A stretch of 64,000 nucleotides of DNA from Lachnoanaerobaculum sanguinis (GCF_033242365.1 NZ_BTHK01000015.1:7722-71721), one strand, 5' to 3'; positions 24,725 to 34,105 are shown, counted from the first letter of the stretch. Notes: a model not told the origin generated them from the sequence alone. Numbers and translations are program-made.

Positions 24725-25816
24725 ATGAGTGTAGCAATAAATATTGAGAATGTAGTTAAAAGATTCGGAAAAGATACCATTATAAACGGCTTATCATTAA
24801 ATATTAAAGATGGAGAATTCTTCACACTTCTTGGTCCATCAGGTTGTGGAAAAACAACTCTTTTACGAATGATTATAGGTTTTAATTCTATCGAGGGTGG
24901 AGAAATCAAGCTGGATGAAAAGCTCATCAACAATATACCTACTAATAAAAGAAATATGGGTATGGTTTTTCAAAATTATGCCATCTTCCCACATATGTCG
25001 GTAAAGGATAATGTTGCCTTCGGTTTAAAACGTAAGAAAATGAGTAAACAGGAAATTGAGGAAAAAGTAGATGAGATACTAAAAATCGTTAAGATTGATC
25101 ATTTAAAAGACAGAATGCCTGTAAAGCTCTCCGGTGGGCAGCAGCAAAGAGTTGCTCTTGCCAGAGCAATTGTCATACATCCGGAAGTGCTGTTAATGGA
25201 TGAGCCTCTAAGCAATTTGGATGCAAAACTCAGAGTCGAAATGAGAAATGCAATAAAGCGTATACAACAACAAATCGGGATTACAACTGTTTATGTTACA
25301 CATGATCAGGAAGAGGCACTTGCAGTATCCGACAGAATAGCCGTTATGAACGGAGGAGTTATTCAGCAAATCGACACTCCTAAGCGTATTTATCAAAGAC
25401 CGTCAAATACATTCGTAGCAACTTTTATCGGACAATCCAATATTTTGGACGGTCATGTAATTAAGAATCAATCCGAACAGGGAATCAAGATTTTTGATGC
25501 ATTTTTTGCAATGAATAATTTGTCTGAAGAATGCGCAGACATGGAAGAAGTCAGTGTTTCCATCCGTCCAGAGGAATTTATCTTAAGCAGAGATAATAAA
25601 GACGGAATTAAGGGTATAATTAAGAACAGTGTCTTTTTAGGAATCAACACCAACTATTTTATAGAACTTGAAAACGGCAAAGAGGTGGAAGTAATTCAAG
25701 CCTCTGATGCATTGGAAGCTATACAGGATGGCAGCACCGTCTATTTAAATTTACAAACTGAAAAGATTAATGTATTTACAAATGACGGTACAAAAAATTT
25801 GATTAAGGGGGTGTAA
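24725..25816 (+). CDS. ABC transporter ATP-binding protein (FbpC/PotA type)
   Basis: Cytoplasmic ATPase of 363 residues that powers the importer. All nucleotide-site motifs are present: Walker A GPSGCGKTT (about 37-45), Q-loop VFQNYAIFPH, ABC signature LSGGQQQRVALARA (about 136-149), Walker B LLMDEPLSNLD and the H-loop VTHDQEEAL. A C-terminal regulatory extension (about 245-363) of the TOBE/MalK type contains VSIRPEEFIL. The order binding protein, ATPase, fused permease matches ferric and related importers. The stop is 1 base before the permease start. Confidence 0.95.
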   Translation: MSVAINIENVVKRFGKDTIINGLSLNIKDGEFFTLLGPSGCGKTTLLRMIIGFNSIEGGEIKLDEKLINNIPTNKRNMGMVFQNYAIFPHMSVKDNVAFGLKRKKMSKQEIEEKVDEILKIVKIDHLKDRMPVKLSGGQQQRVALARAIVIHPEVLLMDEPLSNLDAKLRVEMRNAIKRIQQQIGITTVYVTHDQEEALAVSDRIAVMNGGVIQQIDTPKRIYQRPSNTFVATFIGQSNILDGHVIKNQSEQGIKIFDAFFAMNNLSEECADMEEVSVSIRPEEFILSRDNKDGIKGIIKNSVFLGINTNYFIELENGKEVEVIQASDALEAIQDGSTVYLNLQTEKINVFTNDGTKNLIKGV

Positions 25817-25817
25817 T

Positions 25818-27482
25818 ATGAACGGTATAAAAGAAAAGAAGCTGAATATATGGAGTGTATCCACCTTCGTTATTCTGGCTTTCGCTGTTTTATTCATTAT
25901 TTATCCCTTAGTTTTGATTTTATATAAAAGTGTAATTTCAGACTCCGGAAATTTAAGCTTTGCTTATTTTACTAAGTTTTTTCAAAAAAAATATTATTGG
26001 AGCACATTAATCAACAGCTTTAAAGTAACTATCGTAGCAACTTTAATATCTACTCTTCTTGGGTTGATGATGGCTTATTTGCTCCGCTCAATTGTGATCA
26101 CCGGAAACAAATACTTGAATATAATGATAGTCATGTCATATTTATCACCTCCTTTTATCGGAGCATATGCATGGATACAGCTGCTTGGTAGAAACGGCTT
26201 TATAACACGAGTGATAAATAATATTTTGCCGGTGAAATTTGCAGGTATTTATGGTTTTGCAGGTATAGTTTTGGTTTTTTCACTGCAATCATTTCCACTT
26301 GTATATATGTACACCTCAGGCGCTCTTAAAAGCCTTGACAATTCTTTGGTAGAGGCTGCAGAAAGTCTTGGTTGCAATCTATGGGACAGAGTGAGACTGA
26401 TTATAGTACCTTTGGTAACACCTACATTACTTGCAAGCTCCTTACTTGTTTTTATGCGAGTTTTTTCCGATTTTGGAACTCCAATGCTTATCGGAGAAGG
26501 TTACAAAACTTTCCCTGTTATGATTTATGGTCAGTTTATGGGAGAAGTCAGTACAGATGATCATTTTGCAGCTGCATTATGTGTGATCATTATAGGCATT
26601 ACCCTGTTTCTATTTTTCCTGCAGCGTTTTTTAAGTGCCAAATTTACTTATTCCATGACAGCACTAAAACCTATGGAAGCGGTCAAAATCGGTGGAGTAA
26701 AAAATATACTGGTGCACCTTTTAGTATATGGTATAGTGTTTGTAGCAATCCTTCCGCAGCTAACTGTTATAACAACTTCGTTTTTGAAAACCGGCAGTGG
26801 CGGACTTTATACCGGAGGTTTTACATTGGAAAATTACTACAACACTCTTCTATCAAAAAATAATAATTCAGCTATTTTAAATACCTACCTTTTCGGTTTT
26901 ATAGCAATAGTTATTGTTGTGGTCTTCGGTATCATAATTGCATATTTAAGTGCCAGAAAACGTTCATTCTTTACATCTACACTTGATACTTTGACCATGT
27001 TGCCCTACATTATACCGGGCTCCGTATTGGGTATATCCTTTTTATACGGCTTTAACTCAAAACCTCTCTTACTTAGCGGAACCGCTATTTTAATGATCAT
27101 TTCATTATCTGTCAGACGTATGCCTTATACGATTCGTTCAAGTAACGCTATTATCGGGCAAATAAGTCCAAGCGTCGAAGAGGCGGCTGTAAGTTTGGGC
27201 TGTAATGAACTTCAATCATTTTTAAAAATCACCGTCCCGATGATGTTAACAGGTGTGTTATCCGGAGCTATTATGAGTTGGGTCACATTAATAAGCGAAC
27301 TCAGTTCTTCCATTATTTTGTATACCAGTAAAACACAGACTTTGACAGTCGCAATCTATGCCGAAGTCATTAGAAGCAGCTTCGGTAATGCAGCGGCTTA
27401 TTCTACAATACTAACAGTAACCAGCATTTTATCATTATTGATTTTCTTTAAGATCAGTGGTAAAAGCGATATAAGTATTTAA
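25818..27482 (+). CDS. ABC transporter permease, two fused domains (FbpB type)
   Basis: A 554-residue permease with about 12 helices, in which two binding-protein-dependent transport domains are joined. The ATPase-contact EAA loops are visible twice: EAAESLGCNLWDRVRLIIVPLVTP (about 180-203) and EEAAVSLGCNELQSFLKITVPMM (about 455-477). A single fused polypeptide is typical of ferric (FbpB) importers. The start follows the ATPase stop by 1 base, so assembly is likely co-translational. The next gene is a sensor kinase 19 bases downstream. Confidence 0.93.
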   Translation: MNGIKEKKLNIWSVSTFVILAFAVLFIIYPLVLILYKSVISDSGNLSFAYFTKFFQKKYYWSTLINSFKVTIVATLISTLLGLMMAYLLRSIVITGNKYLNIMIVMSYLSPPFIGAYAWIQLLGRNGFITRVINNILPVKFAGIYGFAGIVLVFSLQSFPLVYMYTSGALKSLDNSLVEAAESLGCNLWDRVRLIIVPLVTPTLLASSLLVFMRVFSDFGTPMLIGEGYKTFPVMIYGQFMGEVSTDDHFAAALCVIIIGITLFLFFLQRFLSAKFTYSMTALKPMEAVKIGGVKNILVHLLVYGIVFVAILPQLTVITTSFLKTGSGGLYTGGFTLENYYNTLLSKNNNSAILNTYLFGFIAIVIVVVFGIIIAYLSARKRSFFTSTLDTLTMLPYIIPGSVLGISFLYGFNSKPLLLSGTAILMIISLSVRRMPYTIRSSNAIIGQISPSVEEAAVSLGCNELQSFLKITVPMMLTGVLSGAIMSWVTLISELSSSIILYTSKTQTLTVAIYAEVIRSSFGNAAAYSTILTVTSILSLLIFFKISGKSDISI

Positions 27483-27501
27483 TTGTAAACGGAGGGAAAG
27501 C

Positions 27502-29199
27502 ATGAAAAGTATTACATATAAAAAATATATAGAGTATTCATTTTTAAGGTATGCTTTATCTATTATTGTCATACTATTTATCATGATGCTAGCCTTTCTC
27601 TCCGTTAATTTTAAAGTAATTGAAAATCTTGAAAATAAAAAGAATACTCAAAAGTTGTTACAAGTACTTGAAAAACAGTTTTTAATTTATGATTCTGAAC
27701 TGGAGAATTTGTCCACAGATGAAGATATTATTAGACTTTTATTAGGTGGTGACAACAGTAAACTAAGTAAAGTTAATCAAACTTTGTATAGCTTTGTAAA
27801 TGCCCAAAATTTAAAAGCAAATTTTATTTTACTGGATAAGGACCTACATATAATATCTTCCAATTTATTTGAAGGCAATAAAGAGCTGTTTTTGGAAAGT
27901 CGTGTATTGGAAAAGGTTAAATCCGCTCCTTTAAATCACACCTATATAACCCCAAGCCGAATGAATTATGACTATGAACAGGAATCAAGCCTGATATTTG
28001 CCCATGCAATAATGGATGGTAAAGAAACGGTTGGATACCTTTTTTTTGATGTTTTAAGTAAGGATTTTGAATATTTGTTTATGCGCTCTCCTATAGACAG
28101 TATTGTGTTAACCGACAGATATGATCATATTATTTTTTATACCGGGAAAAGAAATGCAGATTTAACCTTAAAATATCCTGCAGATAAATATATGGATACC
28201 TTTTCAAAAGACAGTGATATTGACATAAACGGAACAAGATATCAAGGACATATTAATACCTTTATTGACGGTCAATTTACATTATATACTATGACATCCA
28301 AAGAGATCCAAAGGCGTTCTTTCTATTACGGTATATTATTTATAATATTATCAGCGCTTATAATGCTTTTTATGATTCCATATATTACCAAACGTATTTC
28401 CGAAAAAAATGCAGCCGCCATTGAAGAGCTGATAGAATTGATAAACAAAATGAGCAAAGGAAATAAAATTGATAAGCCTATTATTTTTGAAGAATTTAAT
28501 ATGCTATTATCATCCTTTGATGAGGTATTGAATGAAAAAGAGGCTCTGTTAAAAAACAATTCCGAGCTTTCAGAAAGAAAGCGTATTATGGAAATCAAGC
28601 AACTTGAAGAACAGTTTAATCCACATTTTTTATTTAATATCCTCGAAACTTTAAAGTATCAAATTATGATCGACAAAGAAAAGGCGGTAGAGATGGTATT
28701 GGCATTTGCAGGGTTGATGCGTTATAGTATTTATTATGGAAGTACTGTTGTAGCACTTGGAACAGATATAGAATACATTAACGACTATCTTATGCTGCAA
28801 AAACTACGTTACAACAGACGTTTGACTTATAGTATTGATATACCTGAGGAATTACAAGAATGTATGATACCCAAGCTTTTATTACAGCCTATTGTTGAAA
28901 ATTCCCTGGCTCATGGTTTGGTAGATGTAATTCATATCACGATAAAGGCGGAACACACAGAAGATATACTCACTATATCGGTAGAGGATAACGGCAAGGG
29001 TATTGATACTGATAATTTAGAGTTACTTCGAAACAGTTTGGAGAAGGATTCTATTTACAAAGAGCATATCGGTTTATATAACTCCCACAGAGTTATTAAA
29101 TTGCTTTATGGAAATAGCTATGGACTGGAAATAGATAGTTGTAATGGAACAGTTGTAACTATCCGATTGCCTTTTATGTTGGAGAGTGAAGATGAATAA
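27502..29199 (+). CDS. LytS/YesM-type sensor histidine kinase
   Basis: Membrane sensor kinase of 565 residues with two transmembrane helices (about 12-35 and 275-300) flanking an extracellular sensory domain of roughly 240 residues, and a short linker. The kinase core is the His_kinase (YesM/LytS) type: phospho-acceptor His in LEEQFNPHFLFNILETLKYQ (about 374-392), and an ATPase domain with LLLQPIVENSLAHGL (N box) and VEDNGKGI (G1 box). It immediately follows the transporter and its start codon has GGAGGG ahead. With the AraC-type regulator it probably senses substrate outside the cell, possibly through the binding lipoprotein, and sets transporter expression. Confidence 0.93.
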   Translation: MKSITYKKYIEYSFLRYALSIIVILFIMMLAFLSVNFKVIENLENKKNTQKLLQVLEKQFLIYDSELENLSTDEDIIRLLLGGDNSKLSKVNQTLYSFVNAQNLKANFILLDKDLHIISSNLFEGNKELFLESRVLEKVKSAPLNHTYITPSRMNYDYEQESSLIFAHAIMDGKETVGYLFFDVLSKDFEYLFMRSPIDSIVLTDRYDHIIFYTGKRNADLTLKYPADKYMDTFSKDSDIDINGTRYQGHINTFIDGQFTLYTMTSKEIQRRSFYYGILFIILSALIMLFMIPYITKRISEKNAAAIEELIELINKMSKGNKIDKPIIFEEFNMLLSSFDEVLNEKEALLKNNSELSERKRIMEIKQLEEQFNPHFLFNILETLKYQIMIDKEKAVEMVLAFAGLMRYSIYYGSTVVALGTDIEYINDYLMLQKLRYNRRLTYSIDIPEELQECMIPKLLLQPIVENSLAHGLVDVIHITIKAEHTEDILTISVEDNGKGIDTDNLELLRNSLEKDSIYKEHIGLYNSHRVIKLLYGNSYGLEIDSCNGTVVTIRLPFMLESEDE

Positions 29200-29995
29200 A
29201 GTATTGATAGTTGAAGATGAGGACATTATCCGAAAAGGCTTGATGTTTATGGCAAAGTGGAGCCAATACGACTGCGTTATAGTTGGAGAAGCAGTAAACG
29301 GATATGACGGATTAAGACAAATTGAAGAAAAAAGACCGGATATAGTGATTGTCGATATAAATATGCCTGAAAAAGACGGACTAAGTATGATAGAAGAAAG
29401 CATACATATTTACGGCTATGATGCTGTTATAATTTCAGGATATTCTGAGTTTTCCTATGCCAAAAAAGCAATCAGTTTGGGAGTTTGTGAATATTTGTTA
29501 AAGCCTATTAACTTTAATGAGTTGTATCCCATTTTAGAAAAAATAATTGCAAAAAGAAATCATTTGCAACGATTAAGTCAAGACAAAAAACAAATTGATA
29601 TAGAAAAAGCAAGACTACATCTCATTTCCGGTGAAGAACCATCTCATTCAAATAAATATGTGACAATAATGCTTGAGAGTATACGCTCACGATATCAAAA
29701 CAGATTGTCATTGACCGATATCAGTATAGAATGCGGTATGTCTTGCACTTACTTAAATGCTAAGTTAAAACAATATACCGGCTATACTTTTAATGACTAT
29801 TTAAACAGATATCGTATTCAGCAAGCTGTAAAACTCTTAAACGACAGTGACTTAAAAGTGTATGAAATAGCGGATGCAGTGGGGTTTTCCGACTACAAAT
29901 ATTTCATAAAAGTCTTTAAAAAATACATAGGTATTTCACCCGTAAAGTTTATTGAAAGTGAACATTTCAAAGAAGAAAACTTTGAATCTATATAA
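29192..29995 (+). CDS. YesN-type response regulator with AraC DNA-binding domain
   Basis: A 267-residue response regulator starting at ATG 29192 (GGAG lies 7 bases ahead). It overlaps the kinase gene by 8 bases. Receiver domain (about 1-118): MNKVLIVEDEDIIRKG, the phospho-acceptor Asp in VIVDINMPEKDG, and the conserved Thr/Ser-Lys region ISGYSEFSYAKKA ... YLLKPI. C-terminal AraC helix-turn-helix pair (about 165-265): LTDISIECGMSCTYLNAKLKQYTG and VYEIADAVGFSDYKYFIKVFKKYIGISPVKF. With the kinase it likely controls the transporter genes upstream, but no direct-repeat binding site could be confirmed in 23401-23497. Confidence 0.94.
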   Translation: MNKVLIVEDEDIIRKGLMFMAKWSQYDCVIVGEAVNGYDGLRQIEEKRPDIVIVDINMPEKDGLSMIEESIHIYGYDAVIISGYSEFSYAKKAISLGVCEYLLKPINFNELYPILEKIIAKRNHLQRLSQDKKQIDIEKARLHLISGEEPSHSNKYVTIMLESIRSRYQNRLSLTDISIECGMSCTYLNAKLKQYTGYTFNDYLNRYRIQQAVKLLNDSDLKVYEIADAVGFSDYKYFIKVFKKYIGISPVKFIESEHFKEENFESI

Positions 29996-30002
29996 AACAG
30001 CA

Positions 30003-30039
30003 AAAAGCGGACATCGTTTTCCTTTCGATGTCCGCTTTT
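30003..30039. terminator. Bidirectional terminator between the two-component operon and pepT
   Basis: AAAAGCGGACATCG and CGATGTCCGCTTTT make a perfect 14-bp stem with a 9-base loop. The A and T ends of the stem provide T-runs in both directions. It sits between the converging response regulator and pepT stops. Confidence 0.9.
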
Positions 30040-30044
30040 CAATT

Positions 30045-31271
30045 TTATCCCTCCACCGCTATCTTTGCTATCTCTACTATAACATCTATAGCCTTTTGTA
30101 TTGACTGAACGCTTACAAACTCAAATCTTCCGTGGAAGTTCTCTCCGCCTGCAAATATATTCGGTGTAGGAAGTCCCATAAAGGATATCTTGGAACCGTC
30201 TGTTCCACCTCTTATAGGATCCTTATTTACTGTTATTCCAAGATTTTCCATAGCCTTTGTAGCAATGTCCACACTTCTTGGATCATTCTTTATGATATCA
30301 GCCATATTGCGATATTCATCATGCATCTCCAGCTTTACTCTGTCTATATCATATCTTGAATTGATTTCTTCACAAATCTTTCTTACAGTGTTCTTCTTGT
30401 CCTCAAAAAGCTCACGGTTGTGATCTCTGATAATATACACAAGACTTGCATTCTCCACATCTCCATGCGCCTCTATCAAATGTATAAATCCCTCTCTGCA
30501 CTCAGTTGTTTCAGGTACAGATAAAAGCGGCATTGCCATCTGAATATCTCTTGATATGGTAAGCGCATTTATCATCTTATTCTTGGCATCACCCGGATGT
30601 ACGCTCTTACCTAAAATATCGATCTTGGCCTCTGCGGCATTGAAACATTCAAACTGTAACTCACCTACAGAACTTCCGTCCATTGTATAGGCAAAATCAC
30701 AACCAAAGTCTTCCACATCAAAATTGTTGGCTCCGACACCTATTTCCTCATCACATCCGAAGGCAACTCTGAGTTTACCATGCTTTATCTGTGGATTCTC
30801 AATCAAATACTCCATAGCTGAAACTATCTCACAAACTCCCGCCTTATCATCGGCACCAAGCAGTGTAGTTCCGTCAGTAGTGATAAGAGTTTGACCGATG
30901 TAATTTTTTAAATTAGGGAACTCCTTAGGGGAAAGCACAAATCCGCTGTTTCCAAGTACGATATCCCCTCCGTCATAGTTTTCATGTATCTGTGGTGAAA
31001 TATTCTCGGCATTAAAAGCCGCTGTATCCACGTGTGAAATAAATCCTATTACAGGAGCGTTTTCCACATTTGCAGGAACTGTTGCTGTAAGGAATGCATT
31101 CTTCTTATTTATCTTAACGTCTTCTAAGCCTATTCTTTTTAACTCCTCACTAAGTTCCTCCAAAAATTCCATCTGTGAAGGTGTGGACGGAATAACTATC
31201 CCCGCCTTACTCTCATCAGATCTTGTATTTTTCTTTACATAACGCAAAAATCTATCTACAAATCTTTCCAT
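30045..31271 (-). CDS. pepT: Peptidase T (tripeptide aminopeptidase)
   Basis: Cytosolic dizinc aminopeptidase of 408 residues that releases N-terminal residues from tripeptides. Metal-site motifs are ISHVDTAAF (about 86-94), LGADDKAG (about 140-147) and CDEEIGVGA (about 175-183), with the FHGRFEFVS segment near the C-terminus. The length and whole order match PepT. It is the last gene of a minus-strand group (phosphoesterase, TtcA fusion, two small proteins) with short gaps, and ends at a strong terminator. Confidence 0.97.
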   Translation of the reverse strand: MERFVDRFLRYVKKNTRSDESKAGIVIPSTPSQMEFLEELSEELKRIGLEDVKINKKNAFLTATVPANVENAPVIGFISHVDTAAFNAENISPQIHENYDGGDIVLGNSGFVLSPKEFPNLKNYIGQTLITTDGTTLLGADDKAGVCEIVSAMEYLIENPQIKHGKLRVAFGCDEEIGVGANNFDVEDFGCDFAYTMDGSSVGELQFECFNAAEAKIDILGKSVHPGDAKNKMINALTISRDIQMAMPLLSVPETTECREGFIHLIEAHGDVENASLVYIIRDHNRELFEDKKNTVRKICEEINSRYDIDRVKLEMHDEYRNMADIIKNDPRSVDIATKAMENLGITVNKDPIRGGTDGSKISFMGLPTPNIFAGGENFHGRFEFVSVQSIQKAIDVIVEIAKIAVEG

Positions 31272-31283
31272 TGTATCTCCTCT

Positions 31284-32435
31284 CTATAATTCCAATCTAA
31301 ATTTATTCTGCTCATTGAACACAGAATCCAGTATACTCTTTATATATAAAGATGTGAAGCTCTCATGCTGATCTTCCCAAAGTCTTATGCCTTCTTCAAA
31401 CCCCGTAGTATCAAAAATCTCTCCGGCAAAATAGCATTCATTCATCCTGAGAAATGCTCTGCCCATCTTTTCAATATCTTCTTCTTCATCATTGTCAAAG
31501 GTATGAGTCTTAAACAACTTATTCAATTGTCTGCTTCCGACACCTTTAAATAACTGCCTGCTGTAATTTTCAAAATCATTTACAGCCTCCACCTTCAGAC
31601 ATTCTGTAAAATATTTAAAAGACTTCCCGTCATAAATAATATTTGCAAAATGATTCGGTGACACTGCCAAAGAAGATGTCACTATCTCTGTTATAAGATT
31701 CTTTTCAATATGCTGAATATGCATATGGCCGCTAAGATTCAGCTTTACATTGTATTTGGCATAAAGAGCTTCTATTTCCTCCGCATTTTTAATCATAAAA
31801 CCTTCAGTAAACATATAATTTTGCTCAAGAAGATTTTGATGGCTTACTGCAAGTATTTGCGCATCCGCTTTTGACAGTCTAAAAAGCACCTTATCCAACC
31901 AAAGAAGACTTTCCTTGCACAAATAATTTGAATGATAGGAATTGGTATCCAGCATTAGCAAATATAAATCATCCCTAAGTTTTGAAATATAGCTTCCGGA
32001 ATACTCATCATAGTACTCATAATTTTTATAACCGCAGTCGGCATATATCTCTCTGAAATCTTTTGCACACATGCTGTCAACCTTATATATTTCATTTCCG
32101 CGAAATCCGAAGCTTCTTTCATAATCTATATCATGGTTTCCGGGTATCAAATATATCGGTATACCCTCTTTCACTATACTGTTAAGCTTTTGTGAAAGTT
32201 CCAAATGGCTTACTCTCTCTCCGTTAAAAGTTAAATCACCAAGTAAGAGTACCAAATCCGGTCTTCTTTTTTTAACTTCATTGCAGAATGCATCCACTAT
32301 TTCTTCAATATATGTCATTCCCTTACCGTCGCCCTTTTCCATTACATTTTCAAAGGCCTCTCCACCGTCATTTATACTCTTTGAAAGGTAGTGGAGATCG
32401 GTAGCTATCATAATATTCAAAGTTTTCTCACTCAT
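31284..32435 (-). CDS. Calcineurin-like metallophosphoesterase
   Basis: A 383-residue protein with all the metal-binding blocks of the calcineurin-like phosphoesterase fold: MIATDLHYL (about 8-16), LLLGDLTFNGE (about 62-72), PGNHDI (about 96-101), AVSHQN and SGHMHIQH (about 214-221). There is no signal peptide or membrane segment, so it acts inside the cell. The C-terminal 140 residues look like a helical extension of unknown role. It lies 13 bases after the TtcA-fusion gene and 12 bases before pepT. The substrate is unknown. Confidence 0.88.
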   Translation of the reverse strand: MSEKTLNIMIATDLHYLSKSINDGGEAFENVMEKGDGKGMTYIEEIVDAFCNEVKKRRPDLVLLLGDLTFNGERVSHLELSQKLNSIVKEGIPIYLIPGNHDIDYERSFGFRGNEIYKVDSMCAKDFREIYADCGYKNYEYYDEYSGSYISKLRDDLYLLMLDTNSYHSNYLCKESLLWLDKVLFRLSKADAQILAVSHQNLLEQNYMFTEGFMIKNAEEIEALYAKYNVKLNLSGHMHIQHIEKNLITEIVTSSLAVSPNHFANIIYDGKSFKYFTECLKVEAVNDFENYSRQLFKGVGSRQLNKLFKTHTFDNDEEEDIEKMGRAFLRMNECYFAGEIFDTTGFEEGIRLWEDQHESFTSLYIKSILDSVFNEQNKFRLEL

Positions 32436-32448
32436 ACAAGATAACCTC

Positions 32449-33597
32449 TCAATCGTAGTCCTCCAAGAAAGAGTGTTTTACCCCGTTTTTCTTGTAGGCT
32501 ATTACTGTATCCAAGCTGACATTTTCCACACTTCTGAAAATATTCTTCTCAATATATGGATTTTTGGCAGCCAACTCTCTTATAAGTTTCTTTACTTCCG
32601 CCCTCATAGATCCCTTATCACCGGTCTCTGATATAGAGCAATTATCTGTCAATCTGCAGGCACATCTTATAAAATTCAGCTCATTATACTTTGCCCAATG
32701 TATAATGTCCTCTTCCCTTACAAGGTAGAGCGGTCTGATAAGCTCCATACCTTCAAAGTTTGTGGAGTGAAGTTTAGGCATCATTGTCTGAATCTGGGCT
32801 CCGTATAACATTCCCATCACAATAGTTTCTATAACATCATCAAAATGATGTCCAAGAGCAATCTTATTGCACCCCAGCTCCTTTGCCTTCGCATACAGAT
32901 GTCCTCTTCTCATTCTTGCACAGAGATAACATGGCGATTTCTCATCCTCTGCCACAATATCATATATGGAAGATTCAAATACTACTATAGGAACATCCAA
33001 AATCTTAGCATTATCTACTATAGTTTGATAATTTATATCATCATATCCCGGATTCATCACAAGGAATACCAACTCAAAATTCCTCTTTCCATGCTTTAAA
33101 AGCTCCTGAAAGAGCTTTGCCATCAGCATAGAATCCTTTCCTCCGGATATACATACCGCAATCTTATCACCGTCTTTTATAAGTTCATATTCATTTATGG
33201 CGGCAGTGAATTTTCTCCAAATACTTTTTCTAAACTTCTTTATAATGCTTCTTTCAATATCTCTGCTTCTTTTATTCGACTCATCTTTTTTACTTTCCTC
33301 TTTTAGAAACTCATTTAATTTAAGTTTCATATAGGCCTCATATCCGCCTTTCAGATTATATATATTCTCATAACCCTGACTTTCCAGTTCCTCAGACAGA
33401 TACTCAGTCTTATTGCCTGTAGCACATACCAGACAGATAATATCGGTTTTATCAAAATCTTTTATTCTCTCAAGTATATCTTCTTCCGCTATATTAACAG
33501 AGTCCGGAATACTTCCTCTTTTGAATTCATGTTCGGGCCTTATGTCTATTATCTTTTTATTCTGTAACTCCGGTAATTTTCCTATCTCAATTTCCAT
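32449..33597 (-). CDS. Rhodanese - TtcA-like tRNA thiolase fusion
   Basis: A 382-residue two-domain protein. Residues 1-100 are a rhodanese domain (IDIRPEHEFKRGSIPDSVNI and the active-site loop CLVCATGNK, reactive Cys at about 59). Residues about 125-345 are a PP-loop ATPase of the TtcA/TilS type with VCISGGKDSMLMAKLF, CYLCARMRRGHLYAKAKELG and ALGHHFDDVIET. CxxC pairs in this block (CYLC, CACRLTDNC) could hold an Fe-S cluster as in TtcA. The fusion places a sulfur donor next to a tRNA-thiolating catalyst, so the likely product is 2-thiocytidine at tRNA position 32 (inference). It starts with a 1-base overlap (TAATG) with the small cysteine protein upstream. Confidence 0.88.
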   Translation of the reverse strand: MEIEIGKLPELQNKKIIDIRPEHEFKRGSIPDSVNIAEEDILERIKDFDKTDIICLVCATGNKTEYLSEELESQGYENIYNLKGGYEAYMKLKLNEFLKEESKKDESNKRSRDIERSIIKKFRKSIWRKFTAAINEYELIKDGDKIAVCISGGKDSMLMAKLFQELLKHGKRNFELVFLVMNPGYDDINYQTIVDNAKILDVPIVVFESSIYDIVAEDEKSPCYLCARMRRGHLYAKAKELGCNKIALGHHFDDVIETIVMGMLYGAQIQTMMPKLHSTNFEGMELIRPLYLVREEDIIHWAKYNELNFIRCACRLTDNCSISETGDKGSMRAEVKKLIRELAAKNPYIEKNIFRSVENVSLDTVIAYKKNGVKHSFLEDYD

Positions 33598-33767
33598 TAC
33601 ATTTGTTTCCTTACTATCAAATAGTCATCATTACTTCTATAATACGGACAGGTAGAATAATCACTGCTTCTCATTCTTGCATACTCATCCTCATCCATAT
33701 CCACATCACAGATATACCCTTCCACATCTTCGTCATATATATAATTAATACAATAATCGCAAATCAT
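33597..33767 (-). CDS. DUF6472-like zinc-ribbon microprotein
   Basis: A 56-residue ORF, reading MICDYCINYIYDEDVEGYIC and ending in DYLIVRKQM. Four cysteines (CxxC at 3 and 6, then 20 and 40 in TCPYYR) suggest a small metal-binding knuckle. The pattern matches the DUF6472 family common in Lachnospiraceae. Its stop overlaps the ATG of the rhodanese-TtcA gene (TAATG), and its start overlaps the preceding gene by 4 bases (ATGA), so the three are translationally coupled. The function is unknown; a role in tRNA thiolation is suggested only by position. Confidence 0.82.
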   Translation of the reverse strand: MICDYCINYIYDEDVEGYICDVDMDEDEYARMRSSDYSTCPYYRSNDDYLIVRKQM

Positions 33768-33991
33768 GTTTCTTCCTGTCTCTGCTCTCTTTTGTATACC
33801 TCCTGCTTATAATCCTCAGGCGCATACTCCTTAAGCCAAATCTCTTCACCCTTCTCCAAAAGCTTTTTACCGCTAAGTACAGCCTCAAAAGCCAGATACT
33901 GTGAAGCTCTCTCTTTTCTTGATAACGGAACCTTCAAGCTTGGAAGCTCCATATCTATAATATCACTGTAATCTCTTTTTATTCCATTCAT
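33764..33991 (-). CDS. Small hypothetical protein (75 aa)
   Basis: An acidic/basic 75-residue protein with no signal peptide or membrane segment. It contains DYSDIIDMELPSLKVPLSRKERASQYLAFEAVLSG, which recalls small clostridial proteins with a DRAAQFAPFAAL-type core, some found next to Y-family polymerases. The likeness is loose, so no function is claimed. A highly charged helical C-terminus (LLEKGEEIWLKEYAPEDYKQEVYKREQR) follows. It is first in the operon that leads through the DUF6472-like gene to the TtcA fusion, and has a good promoter upstream. Confidence 0.7.
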   Translation of the reverse strand: MNGIKRDYSDIIDMELPSLKVPLSRKERASQYLAFEAVLSGKKLLEKGEEIWLKEYAPEDYKQEVYKREQRQEET

Positions 33992-34000
33992 AATGATTCT

Positions 34001-34030
34001 AATATACTATAGTATATACTTACAAGTCAA
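34001..34030 (-). promoter_or_regulatory. Promoter of the small protein-TtcA operon
   Basis: Minus-strand TTGACT (34030-34025), 18-base spacer, TATATT (34006-34001). The spacer contains the palindrome TATACTATAGTATA, which overlaps the -10 region and could be an operator. Confidence 0.65.
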
Positions 34031-34059
34031 ACAATCGAGCAGGAAAACCTGCCCGACCG

Positions 34060-34086
34060 CATATAAAAAGAGCCCCTAAGGGCTCT
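34060..34086 (-). terminator. Terminator after rubredoxin
   Basis: Minus-strand AGAGCCC and GGGCTCT (34069-34086) enclose a 4-base loop, followed by TTTTTATATG. It closes the mscL-desulfoferrodoxin-rubredoxin operon, 20 bases downstream of the rubredoxin stop. Confidence 0.85.
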
Positions 34087-34105
34087 GAATAGTTTTATTT
34101 AAATA

